From NCBI GenBank assembly GCA_937891905.1, contig CALATT010000128.1, forward strand, positions 1 through 36,086: a stretch of DNA of 36,086 nucleotides. Direction: 5' to 3'. Below, in pieces: positions 7,157 to 15,260 of this stretch. The stretch's first letter is position 1. Every line of letters begins with the position of its first letter. The position numbers were made by a program, and so were the translations under genes. The stretch comes from an uncultured Bacteroidales bacterium (lineage in GTDB: Bacteria > Bacteroidota > Bacteroidia > Bacteroidales > Paludibacteraceae). The notes below the pieces were generated by a model. The model did not search any database. It saw only the letters and a list, made by a program, of their open reading frames with translations, and was not told the origin of the DNA.

Positions 7157-9184
7157 ATGGATCTATTCTCTCAAATAGAAGCACCCGAACGGGAAGAGTT
7201 ACTACAACTACGCAAAGAGTTGGAGGAAAATAACTATAAGTACTATGTACTTAATCAACCCTCCATGTCCGATCAGGAATTCGACGCCAAAATGCATCGC
7301 CTCCAGGACTTAGAAACTCGTTTCCCTGATATGTTTGACCAAAAATCACCTACACAACATGTGGGTTCAGACCTTACTGCAAAAACAAAAGGAAAAGGAT
7401 TTGAAACCGTCAAACATAAATACCCCATGCTATCCCTTGCCAATAGTTACTCACGCGAGGAGATTGAGAACTGGGTACGCAAACTCCCGCAAGATGCCGA
7501 AATAGTCTGCGAACTCAAATATGACGGTTTATCTATCTCACTTTGGTACGAACAAGGACGATTAGTAAAAGCACTCACTCGAGGAGACGGACAACAAGGA
7601 GACAATGTAATTGATAATATTAAAACAATCCCTTCTATTCCATGGCAAATTAGCGGAGAGAACATACCTAATGAATTTGAATTACGCGGCGAAGTATTGC
7701 TCTCTTGGGAACGCTTTGAGCAGCTCAACAAAGAGCGCGAGGCACAAGAAGAACCACTCTTCGCCAATCCACGCAACGCAGCCAGTGGTACACTCAAACT
7801 GCAAGACCCACGCGAGGTGGCAAGACGCGGATTAGATGCTTACTTATACTATATACTAGGCGAGCAACTACCTGGTGAAACGCATTATGAACGACTAACA
7901 CAGGCCAAGCAATGGGGATTCCAAGTAAGCAATGCCGTGAAGATTTGCCACAATGTAGACGAAGTGATGGCTTATATCGCTTATTGGGATAGTGAGCGTA
8001 AAAACCTACCCGTTGCTACCGACGGCATTGTACTCAAAGTCAACAATATACTGCAGCAAAACGCATTGGGATACACCGCCAAGACACCTCGCTGGGCAAT
8101 CGCATATAAATTCCCTGCAGAGCGACAACTCACCACACTCAAAGAAATCACTTACCAAGTGGGAAGAACAGGTGTTGTGACTCCTGTAGCAAATTTAGAG
8201 CCTATTCAACTGAGTGGAACGATTGTACAACGCGCCACATTGCACAACGAGGATTTTATACACCAATTGGATATTCACCCAGGAGACAAAGTATGGGTAG
8301 AGAAAGGCGGAGAGATTATCCCTAAGATAACTGGAAAAGAACAAAGTAACGAAATACAAAACACCAAAGAATACACATTCCCTACCCTCTGCCCCGAATG
8401 CGGCGCGACATTAGTGCGCGTAGAAGGAGAAGCTGCATGGCGTTGCCCTAACGAGAGCGGTTGCCCACCACAAATAAAAGGCAAGATCATACATTTCGTT
8501 AGCCGAAAAGCAATGAATATAGATGGGTTAGGTGAAGAAACAGTTGATTTATTGTACCGTCAAGGATTACTCACCAACATAGCCGACATCTATAACCTCC
8601 GCATAGAAGATATAGCCGCACAAGAACGCTTAGGCGAGAAATCCGCACAAAATATATTAGATGGTATCGAGCAATCCAAATCCATTCCTTGGCACCGAGT
8701 ACTCTTTGCATTAGGAATCCGCATGGTGGGCGAAACAACCGCTAAAAAGATTGCGCGACATTTTCACACCATAGATACACTACAATGGGCCACCGTAGAA
8801 CAACTATGTGCTATCGAAGATGTAGGACCGCAGATAGCAGAAAATATAGTAAGGTATTTTGAAGACATACGCAATTTAGAACTCTTGGCACACTTGAGAC
8901 AAGCAGGGCTACAAATGGAAGGAGAAGCAACACCCGAACCAACCAGCAACGCCTTGGTAGGTATGTCTATCGTCATATCTGGTACTTTCAACCAGCACAC
9001 ACGAGATGAATACAAAGCGCTCATTGAGCAGCACGGAGGAAAAAATGTAGGTTCAGTCAGCAAAAAAACCTCTTTCATCCTCGCTGGAGACAACATGGGA
9101 CCCGAGAAACTCAAAAAAGCAGAAACATTAGGTGTGCAATTGATGAGTGAGGAGGATTTCCTAAAATTAATTAATGATAACTAA
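7157..9184 (+). CDS. ligA: NAD-dependent DNA ligase LigA
   Basis: LigA seals nicks during replication and repair using NAD+. The 675 residues match the usual length. Visible features, in order: NAD-binding Ia domain (NNYKYYVLNQPSMSDQEFD), adenylation motif with the AMP-accepting lysine K121 in ELKYDGLSIS, NPRNAASGTLK, the DGIVLKVN motif, an OB fold (GRTGVVTPVANLEPI), a zinc finger of four cysteines (CPECG then CPNESGC), helix-hairpin-helix segments (MNIDGLGEETVDLL, IEDVGPQIAENIVRYF) and a C-terminal BRCT domain of about 75 residues (VISGTFNQHTRDEYK). The domain set is complete with no missing key residue. It is translationally adjacent to the upstream secreted EEP gene, an odd pairing of a core gene with an exported protein. 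Confidence 0.99.
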   Translation: MDLFSQIEAPEREELLQLRKELEENNYKYYVLNQPSMSDQEFDAKMHRLQDLETRFPDMFDQKSPTQHVGSDLTAKTKGKGFETVKHKYPMLSLANSYSREEIENWVRKLPQDAEIVCELKYDGLSISLWYEQGRLVKALTRGDGQQGDNVIDNIKTIPSIPWQISGENIPNEFELRGEVLLSWERFEQLNKEREAQEEPLFANPRNAASGTLKLQDPREVARRGLDAYLYYILGEQLPGETHYERLTQAKQWGFQVSNAVKICHNVDEVMAYIAYWDSERKNLPVATDGIVLKVNNILQQNALGYTAKTPRWAIAYKFPAERQLTTLKEITYQVGRTGVVTPVANLEPIQLSGTIVQRATLHNEDFIHQLDIHPGDKVWVEKGGEIIPKITGKEQSNEIQNTKEYTFPTLCPECGATLVRVEGEAAWRCPNESGCPPQIKGKIIHFVSRKAMNIDGLGEETVDLLYRQGLLTNIADIYNLRIEDIAAQERLGEKSAQNILDGIEQSKSIPWHRVLFALGIRMVGETTAKKIARHFHTIDTLQWATVEQLCAIEDVGPQIAENIVRYFEDIRNLELLAHLRQAGLQMEGEATPEPTSNALVGMSIVISGTFNQHTRDEYKALIEQHGGKNVGSVSKKTSFILAGDNMGPEKLKKAETLGVQLMSEEDFLKLINDN

Positions 9185-9196
9185 GCATATTGCAAT

Positions 9197-9733
9197 ATGA
9201 AGATTCGCGAAAAGATATATAACTACATTAGCAAAAGACAACCCAAGCGCGAAAATCGTTTCCCGCATTTTGACAAGCCTCTCAAAGTGATGCTCATCTA
9301 CGAAAGCGACTACTTAGAGCGTAACGATGCGATCAAAGCCATCCGTTTGGACCTACTAAAGCGACAAATGGATGTCACCATGTGGGGATACGCACCTAAA
9401 AAAGAAATCAGCACACTCATTCTGCCACAAAGTCGAATACTTGGAACCACTGATTTCAATCTCTTTGGCAAACTCAAACAAGAAAGCATCACCGATTTAC
9501 AAGCCGAGCAATACGACCTGCTGATCGACCTCACCACACACCCTTGCCTATCACTACGCTACATAGCTCTTTACACGCAAGCCGCCTTTAAAGTCGGACT
9601 TAACTTAGGCGAGGGAATACACGATATGCTTATTTCACCACCCGATTTAGACACCGAGCATGCAGAACCAGAAGCAACTTGGTTATACAACCTAATTGTA
9701 CAATACTTATCCACTATACGCAGCAATGACTAA
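9197..9733 (+). CDS. conserved Bacteroidetes protein, DUF6913-like, 178 aa
   Basis: This is a soluble protein of 178 residues without signal peptide or membrane helix. It has a basic N-terminus (MKIREKIYNYISKRQPKREN), then alternating strand-helix segments (PLKVMLIYES, AIKAIRLDLLKRQMDVTMWGY, YDLLIDLTTHPCLSLRYIAL, AFKVGLNLGEG). From memory this resembles the DUF6913 family found in Bacteroidetes beside dapA; I could not check this. No catalytic motif is apparent. It is 12 nt behind ligA, and its last bases overlap the dapA start (ATGACTAA shared), which implies translational coupling. The function is unknown. Confidence 0.85.
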   Translation: MKIREKIYNYISKRQPKRENRFPHFDKPLKVMLIYESDYLERNDAIKAIRLDLLKRQMDVTMWGYAPKKEISTLILPQSRILGTTDFNLFGKLKQESITDLQAEQYDLLIDLTTHPCLSLRYIALYTQAAFKVGLNLGEGIHDMLISPPDLDTEHAEPEATWLYNLIVQYLSTIRSND

Positions 9734-10634
9734 ACATCCTTTATACGGCTTAGGAACAGCCCTTGTCACACCCTTCAAAGACGACAAGTCTGTTGATTTT
9801 GAAGCATTAGCACGCTTGTTAGACATACAATTAACAGGAAATGTTGATTACTTGGTCGTTCTCGGTACTACTGGCGAAGCAGTAACACTCACTACCGAAG
9901 AGAAACGCGAAGTGAGACAGCATATCGTTGCCTATACCAAACAATGGGCTGCCACACATGATACCACTCCATTACCACTCGTCTTAGGCGTTGGAGGTAA
10001 CAACACGGCGCAAGTCATTAGTGACCTCAAGAATATGAAAGATGAACTCATCAGTGACTTTACAGCCATCCTTTCCGTATGTCCCTACTACAACAAACCG
10101 AACCAAGAAGGACTATTTCAGCATTTCTGCGCCATAGCCGAAGCAAGTCCTATTCCTATTATTTTATATAATGTACCCGGGCGCACGGGCGTGAACCTTC
10201 TACCCGAAACTGTCATGCGTTTATATAACGCACACCCGAATAAGATTATCGGCATCAAAGAGGCAAGTGGAAATATAGAGCAAATCAAGCAACTGATTGC
10301 ATTAAGCAAGCAACAAGCAACAACAGCTGAAGATGCACTCTTAGTCATCAGCGGGGATGACGGTATTGCATGCGAAATAATGAAGGCAGGCGGCGCAGGT
10401 CTTATCTCTGTAGCAAGTAATGCCTTCCCTGATGATTATAGGCGCATTGCACATGAGCAAGACGAGGCATTACAAGCACAATATGATGAAATGGTCAAGT
10501 TACTTTTTGCAGAAGGTAATCCAGTGGGCATCAAAGCAGTACTCACACAAAAAGAAATCATACAAAACTACCTTCGACTACCGCTTGTTCCTGCCAGCAA
10601 GGAACTAACAAACAATATCGCAGCATTACTATAA
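9726..10634 (+). CDS. dapA: 4-hydroxy-tetrahydrodipicolinate synthase DapA
   Basis: DapA condenses pyruvate with aspartate semialdehyde, the first committed step to diaminopimelate and lysine. The start chosen is the ATG at 9726 (MTKHPLYGLGTALVTPF), giving 302 residues. An upstream in-frame ATG at 9696 would add ten residues unlike the family. The GTTGEA motif, YYNKPNQEGLFQHF, Y148 in LYNVPGRTG and the Schiff-base lysine K178 in IGIKEASGN are all present, as is the GDDG motif near residue 206. It overlaps the preceding gene by 8 nt and ends just before a perfect palindromic terminator. The product serves peptidoglycan and lysine synthesis. Confidence 0.98.
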   Translation: MTKHPLYGLGTALVTPFKDDKSVDFEALARLLDIQLTGNVDYLVVLGTTGEAVTLTTEEKREVRQHIVAYTKQWAATHDTTPLPLVLGVGGNNTAQVISDLKNMKDELISDFTAILSVCPYYNKPNQEGLFQHFCAIAEASPIPIILYNVPGRTGVNLLPETVMRLYNAHPNKIIGIKEASGNIEQIKQLIALSKQQATTAEDALLVISGDDGIACEIMKAGGAGLISVASNAFPDDYRRIAHEQDEALQAQYDEMVKLLFAEGNPVGIKAVLTQKEIIQNYLRLPLVPASKELTNNIAALL

Positions 10635-10652
10635 CACTATACATACACAAAG

Positions 10653-10680
10653 AAAAGAGCTCGCATATGCGAGCTCTTTT
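10653..10680. terminator. bidirectional terminator between dapA and rplT
   Basis: A 28-bp perfect palindrome begins with AAAAGAGCTCGCAT and ends with its complement finishing in TTTT. It sits 18 nt after the dapA stop and 44 nt beyond the rplT stop, between converging transcripts. The A and T ends allow it to work in both directions. Confidence 0.85.
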
Positions 10681-10724
10681 GGTTGTAAGAACCTTGAACT
10701 ATAGTTCTTTGTTTAGTTCTTGTT

Positions 10725-11084
10725 TTACTTTGCAGCTTTCTTCTTAGCTTGATCAACAATTGCTTTGAAAGCAGCTGGTTGATTCATAGCGAGATCTGCA
10801 AGCACCTTGCGGTTGATAACGATTCCTGCTTTCTTGAGGTAACCCATCAACTGACTGTAACTCAATCCCTCGAGACGAGCTGCAGCGTTGATACGCTGAA
10901 TCCACAATGCACGGAATGTGCGTTTTTTGTTCTTACGATCGCGGTAAGCATACTGCAAACCTTTTTCCCATGTGTTTTTAGCGACGGTCCATACATTAGC
11001 ACGTCCACCAAAGTTACCACGGGTGAGCGACAAGATCTTCTTACGACGGTTGCGCGAAGCAACATGATTTACTGATCTAGGCAT
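10725..11084 (-). CDS. rplT: 50S ribosomal protein L20
   Basis: L20 is a primary assembly protein of the large ribosomal subunit and binds 23S rRNA. The protein has 119 residues, close to the usual 115-120. It begins MPRSVNHVASRNRRKKILSL and contains the conserved stretches YAYRDRKNKKRTFRALWIQR and YLKKAGIVINRKVLADLA. It is the last gene of the infC-rpmI-rplT operon, 31 nt behind rpmI, with a modest AAAGGA-type ribosome binding site. In many bacteria L20 represses this operon by binding its own leader; a candidate hairpin lies upstream of rpmI here. Confidence 0.99.
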   Translation of the reverse strand: MPRSVNHVASRNRRKKILSLTRGNFGGRANVWTVAKNTWEKGLQYAYRDRKNKKRTFRALWIQRINAAARLEGLSYSQLMGYLKKAGIVINRKVLADLAMNQPAAFKAIVDQAKKKAAK

Positions 11085-11115
11085 TTCTCTTTCCTTTCAA
11101 TTTGGTGGTTAATAC

Positions 11116-11313
11116 TTAACGAATAGAGAGCAACTCCTTAACAGAGCGCATATTCGTTTGATCTACTAAAGCAACATGTGTCAGGTTGCGTTTCTGTTTT
11201 TTAGTCTTCTTCGTAAGAATGTGACTCTTGTACGCATGCTTACGCTTGATTTTACCGGTTCCGGTAAGCGTAAAACGCTTTTTTGCACCGGAATTAGTTT
11301 TTACCTTTGGCAT
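11116..11313 (-). CDS. rpmI: 50S ribosomal protein L35
   Basis: L35 is a small basic large-subunit protein. The 65 residues start MPKVKTNSGAKKRFTLTGTG, followed by GKIKRKHAYKSHILTKKTKK, the family signature. The ATG at 11313 is the only sensible start and has no Shine-Dalgarno in front, which is normal in Bacteroidetes. The gene follows infC by 81 nt, and that gap holds a bulged hairpin (11347-11381) that may regulate it. The usual infC-rpmI-rplT order is kept, but thrS, often found upstream, is absent from this strand here. Confidence 0.98.
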   Translation of the reverse strand: MPKVKTNSGAKKRFTLTGTGKIKRKHAYKSHILTKKTKKQKRNLTHVALVDQTNMRSVKELLSIR

Positions 11314-11346
11314 TTTGTATAAATATTTAAATTGTTAATAATTCGT

Positions 11347-11381
11347 CCGTCAGGCAGCACATAAACAAGGTAAGCCTGCGG
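11347..11381 (-). promoter_or_regulatory. bulged hairpin upstream of rpmI, possible L20 autoregulation site
   Basis: On the minus strand CCGCAGGC can pair with GCCTGACGG, forming eight base pairs with one bulged A and an 18-nt loop. It is in the infC-rpmI gap. It has no following T run, so it is not an intrinsic terminator. E. coli L20 represses rpmI from RNA structures in the same position. A shared function here is inference only. Confidence 0.4.
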
Positions 11382-11394
11382 GCATTTGTTTTTC

Positions 11395-11952
11395 TTACTT
11401 ATTGCTTTTAGGGCTAAAATTGAGAATCATTCTCTTGCCCTCTAAATTTGGCATATTCTCTGGCTTGCCATATTCCGCCAAGTCATTCGCAAAGCGGGCG
11501 AGCAATAACTCACCTTGCTCTTTAAATACGATTGAGCGACCGCGGAAGAAGACATATGCCTTCACTTTATTTCCATCCTTGAGGAATTCAATAGCATGCT
11601 TCAGCTTGAAGTTGTAATCGTGGTCATCCGTTTGGGGACCAAAACGAATCTCCTTCACCTCCATTTTCTTCGCATTGGCCTTCGCTTCCTTCTGCTTCTT
11701 CTTTTGAGCATAGAGGAACTTCTGGTAATCGATGATTCGACACACAGGTGGATTGGCATTTGCAGCTATCTCCACGAGATCGAGATTCATCTCGTCTGCC
11801 ATATGCATAGCTTGTTGATACGAGTAGATGCCTTGTTCTACATTATCGCCAATGAGGCGTACCTGTTGAACCCCGCGTATCTTGTCATTGATACGATTTG
11901 GGTCCTCTTTGATAACACGACCACCGCGTGGTCTGTTAGGGATTGTTGCTAT
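11395..11952 (-). CDS. infC: translation initiation factor IF-3, predicted AUA start
   Basis: IF-3 binds the 30S subunit and proofreads start codon and initiator tRNA. The homology clearly extends upstream of the first ATG (11808), through RINDKIRGVQQVRLIGDN, the conserved N-terminal domain. No ATG, GTG or TTG occurs in that frame before a TAG at 11967-11969. The best start is ATA at 11952, placed 8 nt after a perfect AGGAGG; ATC three codons later is a weaker option. This gives 185 residues, starting with codons for I-A-T-I-P-N-R-P-R-G-G-R (the first read as Met). The C-terminal domain has EIRFGPQTDDHDYNFKLKHA and VKAYVFFRGRS. Rare start codons are a known autoregulatory device of infC (AUU in E. 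coli). It leads the rpmI-rplT operon. Confidence 0.96.
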   Translation of the reverse strand: MATIPNRPRGGRVIKEDPNRINDKIRGVQQVRLIGDNVEQGIYSYQQAMHMADEMNLDLVEIAANANPPVCRIIDYQKFLYAQKKKQKEAKANAKKMEVKEIRFGPQTDDHDYNFKLKHAIEFLKDGNKVKAYVFFRGRSIVFKEQGELLLARFANDLAEYGKPENMPNLEGKRMILNFSPKSNK

Positions 11953-11960
11953 AGTTTTAT

Positions 11961-11966
11961 CCTCCT
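11961..11966 (-). promoter_or_regulatory. strong Shine-Dalgarno AGGAGG of infC
   Basis: AGGAGG on the minus strand lies 8 nt before the ATA codon and fixes the choice of start. Such full-length Shine-Dalgarno sequences are unusual in Bacteroidetes, and the other genes in this window mostly lack one. Confidence 0.85.
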
Positions 11967-12074
11967 AAATGTTAATCGAAGGCGTATTGCTTCTAAATAC
12001 TTTTGCCCTCGTTGTTTGTTATTAAATAATGCTCTTGAAAAGGGCACACTATACCCTACATTCGAAAAAGCGGA

Positions 12075-12106
12075 CAAAATTACAACTTTTTTTTGATACT
12101 CGCAAG
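12075..12106 (-). promoter_or_regulatory. promoter of the infC-rpmI-rplT operon
   Basis: The minus strand reads CTTG-N20-TAATTTTG with the spacer C, 7 nt, A8, GTTG. It predicts a leader of about 115-120 nt. In that leader TGCCCT (12046-12041) could pair with AGGGCA (12009-12004), a small stem of unproven meaning. Confidence 0.75.
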
Positions 12107-12141
12107 AATTTTGTGTTTTTTTTAACTTTTTTCCTTAATTA

Positions 12142-12173
12142 TTTGCGCGCACGAAATATTTTTACTATCTTTG
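12142..12173 (+). promoter_or_regulatory. promoter of the lipoprotein-led operon
   Basis: TTTG (12142-12145), 20 nt, TATCTTTG (12166-12173) is an exact consensus match, 67 nt upstream of the lipoprotein ATG. Together with the divergent infC promoter it accounts for the 288-nt gap at 11953-12240; I see no other gene there. Confidence 0.8.
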
Positions 12174-12240
12174 CACGCTTTTTTGATAGTATTGTGCGCC
12201 ACATGCACTGCTTTAACAAATATGCTTAAATTTTATAGTT

Positions 12241-13149
12241 ATGAAGAAATACTCTTTTATCCCTGTTGTATTAGCAGCATGTACATTATTTAGTTGCTCT
12301 GAGCCAGAATACATAAAAGGTCCTGGTAATAACGATAACAACTTGGATACCATCCCTGTAGTGGTTGATCCAGACCCTACGCCAGATCCAGAGGGCTTCG
12401 TCGTTCCTGAGGGTGCACTCACAGTCAACGAAGCTGTTAATATCGCCAAGAAGCTCAAACCAGGAGAAGTCTCAAAACAGAAATACTTCATCAAGGGATG
12501 GGTAACTAGCTTCAACCGAAATGAAAGTTTTAACACAGACTTCCCTAAATACGGCAACGACTTTGTTTATCTCAGTTCACGCCAGGACGGAGAAGGCACA
12601 AAAACTTTCTACGCATATCGCTTATTGGGCAAGTTCGGTGCTAAATTGCCAGACCTAGAGTGCGTCAAGATTGGCGATTTCGTTGTAATCAGTTGCTATA
12701 TGACTAACTACAACGGCATTTATGAGTCATCAGGAGCATGCTTTGTATATCAATCCAACAATGCACACTTCAATGAGACATTCCCTGCATTCCCTGGTTG
12801 TCCCGCACCAAAAGAAAATGAGATTAGCGTTACTGAGGCGGAAAACATAGCTCGTTCTTTAGCTTCTAAAGCCACCACTTCCGAAGCATACCGTGTTCGC
12901 GGAGTTGTCACCAGCATAGAAACCACCTCATTAGGATCGTTTGGTAATATCACCTTTAACATCTCTGACGGCATGTCATATGCAACTTGCTATCAAACAT
13001 ACTGCAAGACAGCCTCGGGCAAATTCACCAATCTCAACCAAGTTGCTATTGGAGATACCGTGCTAATAAATGGAAAGATTCAAAATTATAATGGTACTTG
13101 CGAACCATACCGCGCTTACCTTGAAGAATCCACCAATCCTAACTTCTAA
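12241..13149 (+). CDS. lipoprotein with two repeated OB-fold-like domains
   Basis: The protein has 302 residues. Its N-terminus MKKYSFIPVVLAACTLFSC is a lipoprotein signal; cleavage before C19 fits best, because the following SEPE is an acidic stretch of the type that directs Bacteroidetes lipoproteins to the cell surface. C14 (LAAC) is an alternative. A Pro/Asp-rich linker (about 40-55) leads to two related domains: TVNEAVNIAKKLKPGE, YFIKGWVTSFNRNE (about 60-165) and SVTEAENIARSLASKA, YRVRGVVTSIETTS (about 195-298). Each repeats helix, strand, GxVTS and a late VxIGDxVxI strand, suggesting OB-like folds as in DUF6359/DUF5689-type proteins. Binding to nucleic acid or sugar is possible but unproven. 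It is the first gene of its unit, 44 nt ahead of the PpiD-like gene. Confidence 0.8.
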   Translation: MKKYSFIPVVLAACTLFSCSEPEYIKGPGNNDNNLDTIPVVVDPDPTPDPEGFVVPEGALTVNEAVNIAKKLKPGEVSKQKYFIKGWVTSFNRNESFNTDFPKYGNDFVYLSSRQDGEGTKTFYAYRLLGKFGAKLPDLECVKIGDFVVISCYMTNYNGIYESSGACFVYQSNNAHFNETFPAFPGCPAPKENEISVTEAENIARSLASKATTSEAYRVRGVVTSIETTSLGSFGNITFNISDGMSYATCYQTYCKTASGKFTNLNQVAIGDTVLINGKIQNYNGTCEPYRAYLEESTNPNF

Positions 13150-13193
13150 AGCACACTATACATATCGTCACATATATAAAATTACATAAACAA

Positions 13194-15191
13194 ATGACAA
13201 CTTTACAAAGAATTAGAAATCATGGCGCACTGTTGATTGCAGTGGTTGGTATTGCCATGTTAGCATTTATTTTGGGTGACTTTTTGAACTCTGGCAGTAG
13301 TTTCTTCCACCGTAGTCGCGAGAATGTAGCGGTAATTGAGGGTAACGAAATACATTACACAGAGTATGAAGCAGCCAATGAACAATTAACTGAAGTGTAC
13401 AAACTTGAAACAGGCCGATCTGACTTTGACGAAGAGATGACCAACCAATTGCGTAATCAAGTTTGGAGCATGTTGGTAATGGACTATACCATGCGTGCGC
13501 AAGCAGAAAAAATTGGTATGGATATCACTGCTGACGAATTGAAAGAATTATGCGTAGGCGAGAACCCACACCAAATTATCTCTAGCCGACGCTACTTCAT
13601 GGATGAGAATGGTCAATTCAACCGCGATATTGTGAAGAATTGGATACAAACCATCAATCAAGAAGGCGAAGAGGCAGAAGACGCCAATATCCAACAAGCA
13701 AAAACATATTGGATGTATTGGGAGAAAGCACTACGCATCACATACATGCAAGAGAAATACACTACTCTCTTGCAACATATGCTCAAGGCCAACTCCTTGG
13801 AAGCAAAATATGCTTTCGACGCACGCCAAAATGGTGTATCCATCGAATACATAATGCAGCCATATTTCGCTGTAGCGGATAGTTTAGTAAGCGTAAACGA
13901 AAAGGACATTAAGACTCTTTATAAGAAAAACAAAGAGCAATACAAGCAAACACCTAATCGCGCCATCAAATATATCGCATTCGATATTGTACCTTCAGAG
14001 GACGATTTCAAAGCAGAAGAAGCATTAATGAATAGCCTCAAGGAGGACTTCCAAACAGCAGAAGACATCACTTTGGTTGTCAATACCAATTCAGATATCA
14101 TGTATGATGGATTTGATTATTCTGAGTCCACCGTTCCTGCACAATTCAAAGCATTTGCATTTGCAAAGAATGCCAAAGCTGGCGATTGCACCGATATTCT
14201 CTTCGAAAACAACACCTACGCTATGGCACGCATCATGCAATGCGGTTATAGTATGCCAGACTCTGTTGAATTAAAAGCAATCATCCCAGAAGGAGAAGAC
14301 CAAGAATTAGGTTGGTTTACTGCTGATAGATTACCAAAGAATATCGCTGAGAAAGCTTTCACCACAAAGCGTGGCGGACAATTTACTATTGCACAAGGCA
14401 TGGGCGAATTGACCTACGAGGTAATGGAAGTTAGCGCTGCTACACCAAAAGTAAAATTGGCTATCCTCTCACGCAGCGTTACACCTTCTAGTAAAACCTA
14501 CTCTGCTATTTATAACAATGCAAAGCAGTTCATTGTTGCCAATCCAACCTTAGAAGCCATGGAAACTGCAGCACAAGAGGCAGGCATCACTGTTGTACCA
14601 CAATACAATCTCACCGCAACTACCGACAAAGTAGGCCAGTTAAAATCAAGTCGTCCTATCGTTCGCTGGACATTTGATGCAAAAGAAGGTCAAGTATCAG
14701 ATGTATTCGAGTGCGGGCAACAGTTCATCGTTGCTGCCGTAGCAGAGGTAAACGACAACGAATACCGCTCATTAGAATCTGTTCGTGCAGAATTAACTTA
14801 CGAAGCAACAAACAATGCTAAAGCTGCTTATATTAAGGAACAACTCAATGGTGTAGAGACACTTGCTGCAGCAGCAGAGAAATTAGGCCAGTCTATTCAG
14901 TCTGTAGAGCGCGTTTCTTTAGCCGACACCCGTTTGGGCAATGCAGGTATGGAACCAACCGTAATTGGAGCAGCTATTGCATTAGGCGAGAATCAACTCA
15001 GCCAACCTATTCAAGGTAACATGGGCGTATTCCTTGTACAAACAGGCATGGCCATGAATACTAACGAGGAGTTTAATGCAGAAATAGAAAAAGCACAGTT
15101 GGCTACACGCTTTGCATATCTTCCATACCAAGCTATGCAGATTATGGAAGACAAAGCAGATATTGAAGATAACCGTGCTAATTTCCAATAA
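13194..15191 (+). CDS. PpiD/SurA-like periplasmic chaperone (peptidyl-prolyl isomerase family)
   Basis: This 665-residue protein has one N-terminal membrane anchor (LLIAVVGIAMLAFILGDFL, about 13-31) and then a large periplasmic part, the layout of PpiD. The SurA-N-like region follows (VAVIEGNEIHYTEYEAANEQ, then LRNQVWSMLVMDYTMRAQAEKIGMDITADEL). The expected central parvulin domain is hard to see: GELGWFTADRLP-type family text appears only as ELGWFTADRLPKNIAEKAF at about 375-393, followed by a second repeat-like region (VRWTFDAKEGQVSDVFECG, about 495-513). PpiD helps fold outer-membrane proteins leaving the Sec channel. The isomerase activity may be lost here. It precedes the transporter gene by 69 nt, which contain a hairpin. 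Confidence 0.85.
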   Translation: MTTLQRIRNHGALLIAVVGIAMLAFILGDFLNSGSSFFHRSRENVAVIEGNEIHYTEYEAANEQLTEVYKLETGRSDFDEEMTNQLRNQVWSMLVMDYTMRAQAEKIGMDITADELKELCVGENPHQIISSRRYFMDENGQFNRDIVKNWIQTINQEGEEAEDANIQQAKTYWMYWEKALRITYMQEKYTTLLQHMLKANSLEAKYAFDARQNGVSIEYIMQPYFAVADSLVSVNEKDIKTLYKKNKEQYKQTPNRAIKYIAFDIVPSEDDFKAEEALMNSLKEDFQTAEDITLVVNTNSDIMYDGFDYSESTVPAQFKAFAFAKNAKAGDCTDILFENNTYAMARIMQCGYSMPDSVELKAIIPEGEDQELGWFTADRLPKNIAEKAFTTKRGGQFTIAQGMGELTYEVMEVSAATPKVKLAILSRSVTPSSKTYSAIYNNAKQFIVANPTLEAMETAAQEAGITVVPQYNLTATTDKVGQLKSSRPIVRWTFDAKEGQVSDVFECGQQFIVAAVAEVNDNEYRSLESVRAELTYEATNNAKAAYIKEQLNGVETLAAAAEKLGQSIQSVERVSLADTRLGNAGMEPTVIGAAIALGENQLSQPIQGNMGVFLVQTGMAMNTNEEFNAEIEKAQLATRFAYLPYQAMQIMEDKADIEDNRANFQ

Positions 15192-15214
15192 TCGCGCGCG
15201 TACGCAATATAATT

Positions 15215-15248
15215 AAGGAGAGTAGTACTCATTAGAGCTACTCTCCTT
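15215..15248 (+). terminator. hairpin between the PpiD-like gene and the transporter gene
   Basis: AAGGAGAGTAG (15215-15225) pairs perfectly with CTACTCTCCTT (15238-15248). The loop can close further through CTC and GAG. Only three Ts in a row follow, so it is a weak terminator at best. It ends 12 nt before the next ATG and may act as an attenuator, a transcript-end protector or a translation control. Confidence 0.55.
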
Positions 15249-15260
15249 TCCAATAAATAC

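Noticed and set aside
9696..9725. Earlier dapA start
   Set aside because: The extra ten residues are unlike DapA N-termini, and the later ATG overlaps the previous stop in the usual coupled manner.
10696..10707. GAACTATAGTTC palindrome as a second terminator or operator
   Set aside because: It is short, lacks a T run and lies downstream of a much stronger terminator, so nothing supports a function.
11596..12096. 166-codon plus-strand frame over infC and its leader
   Set aside because: It covers the conserved IF-3 sequence and the infC promoter and has no protein-like features.
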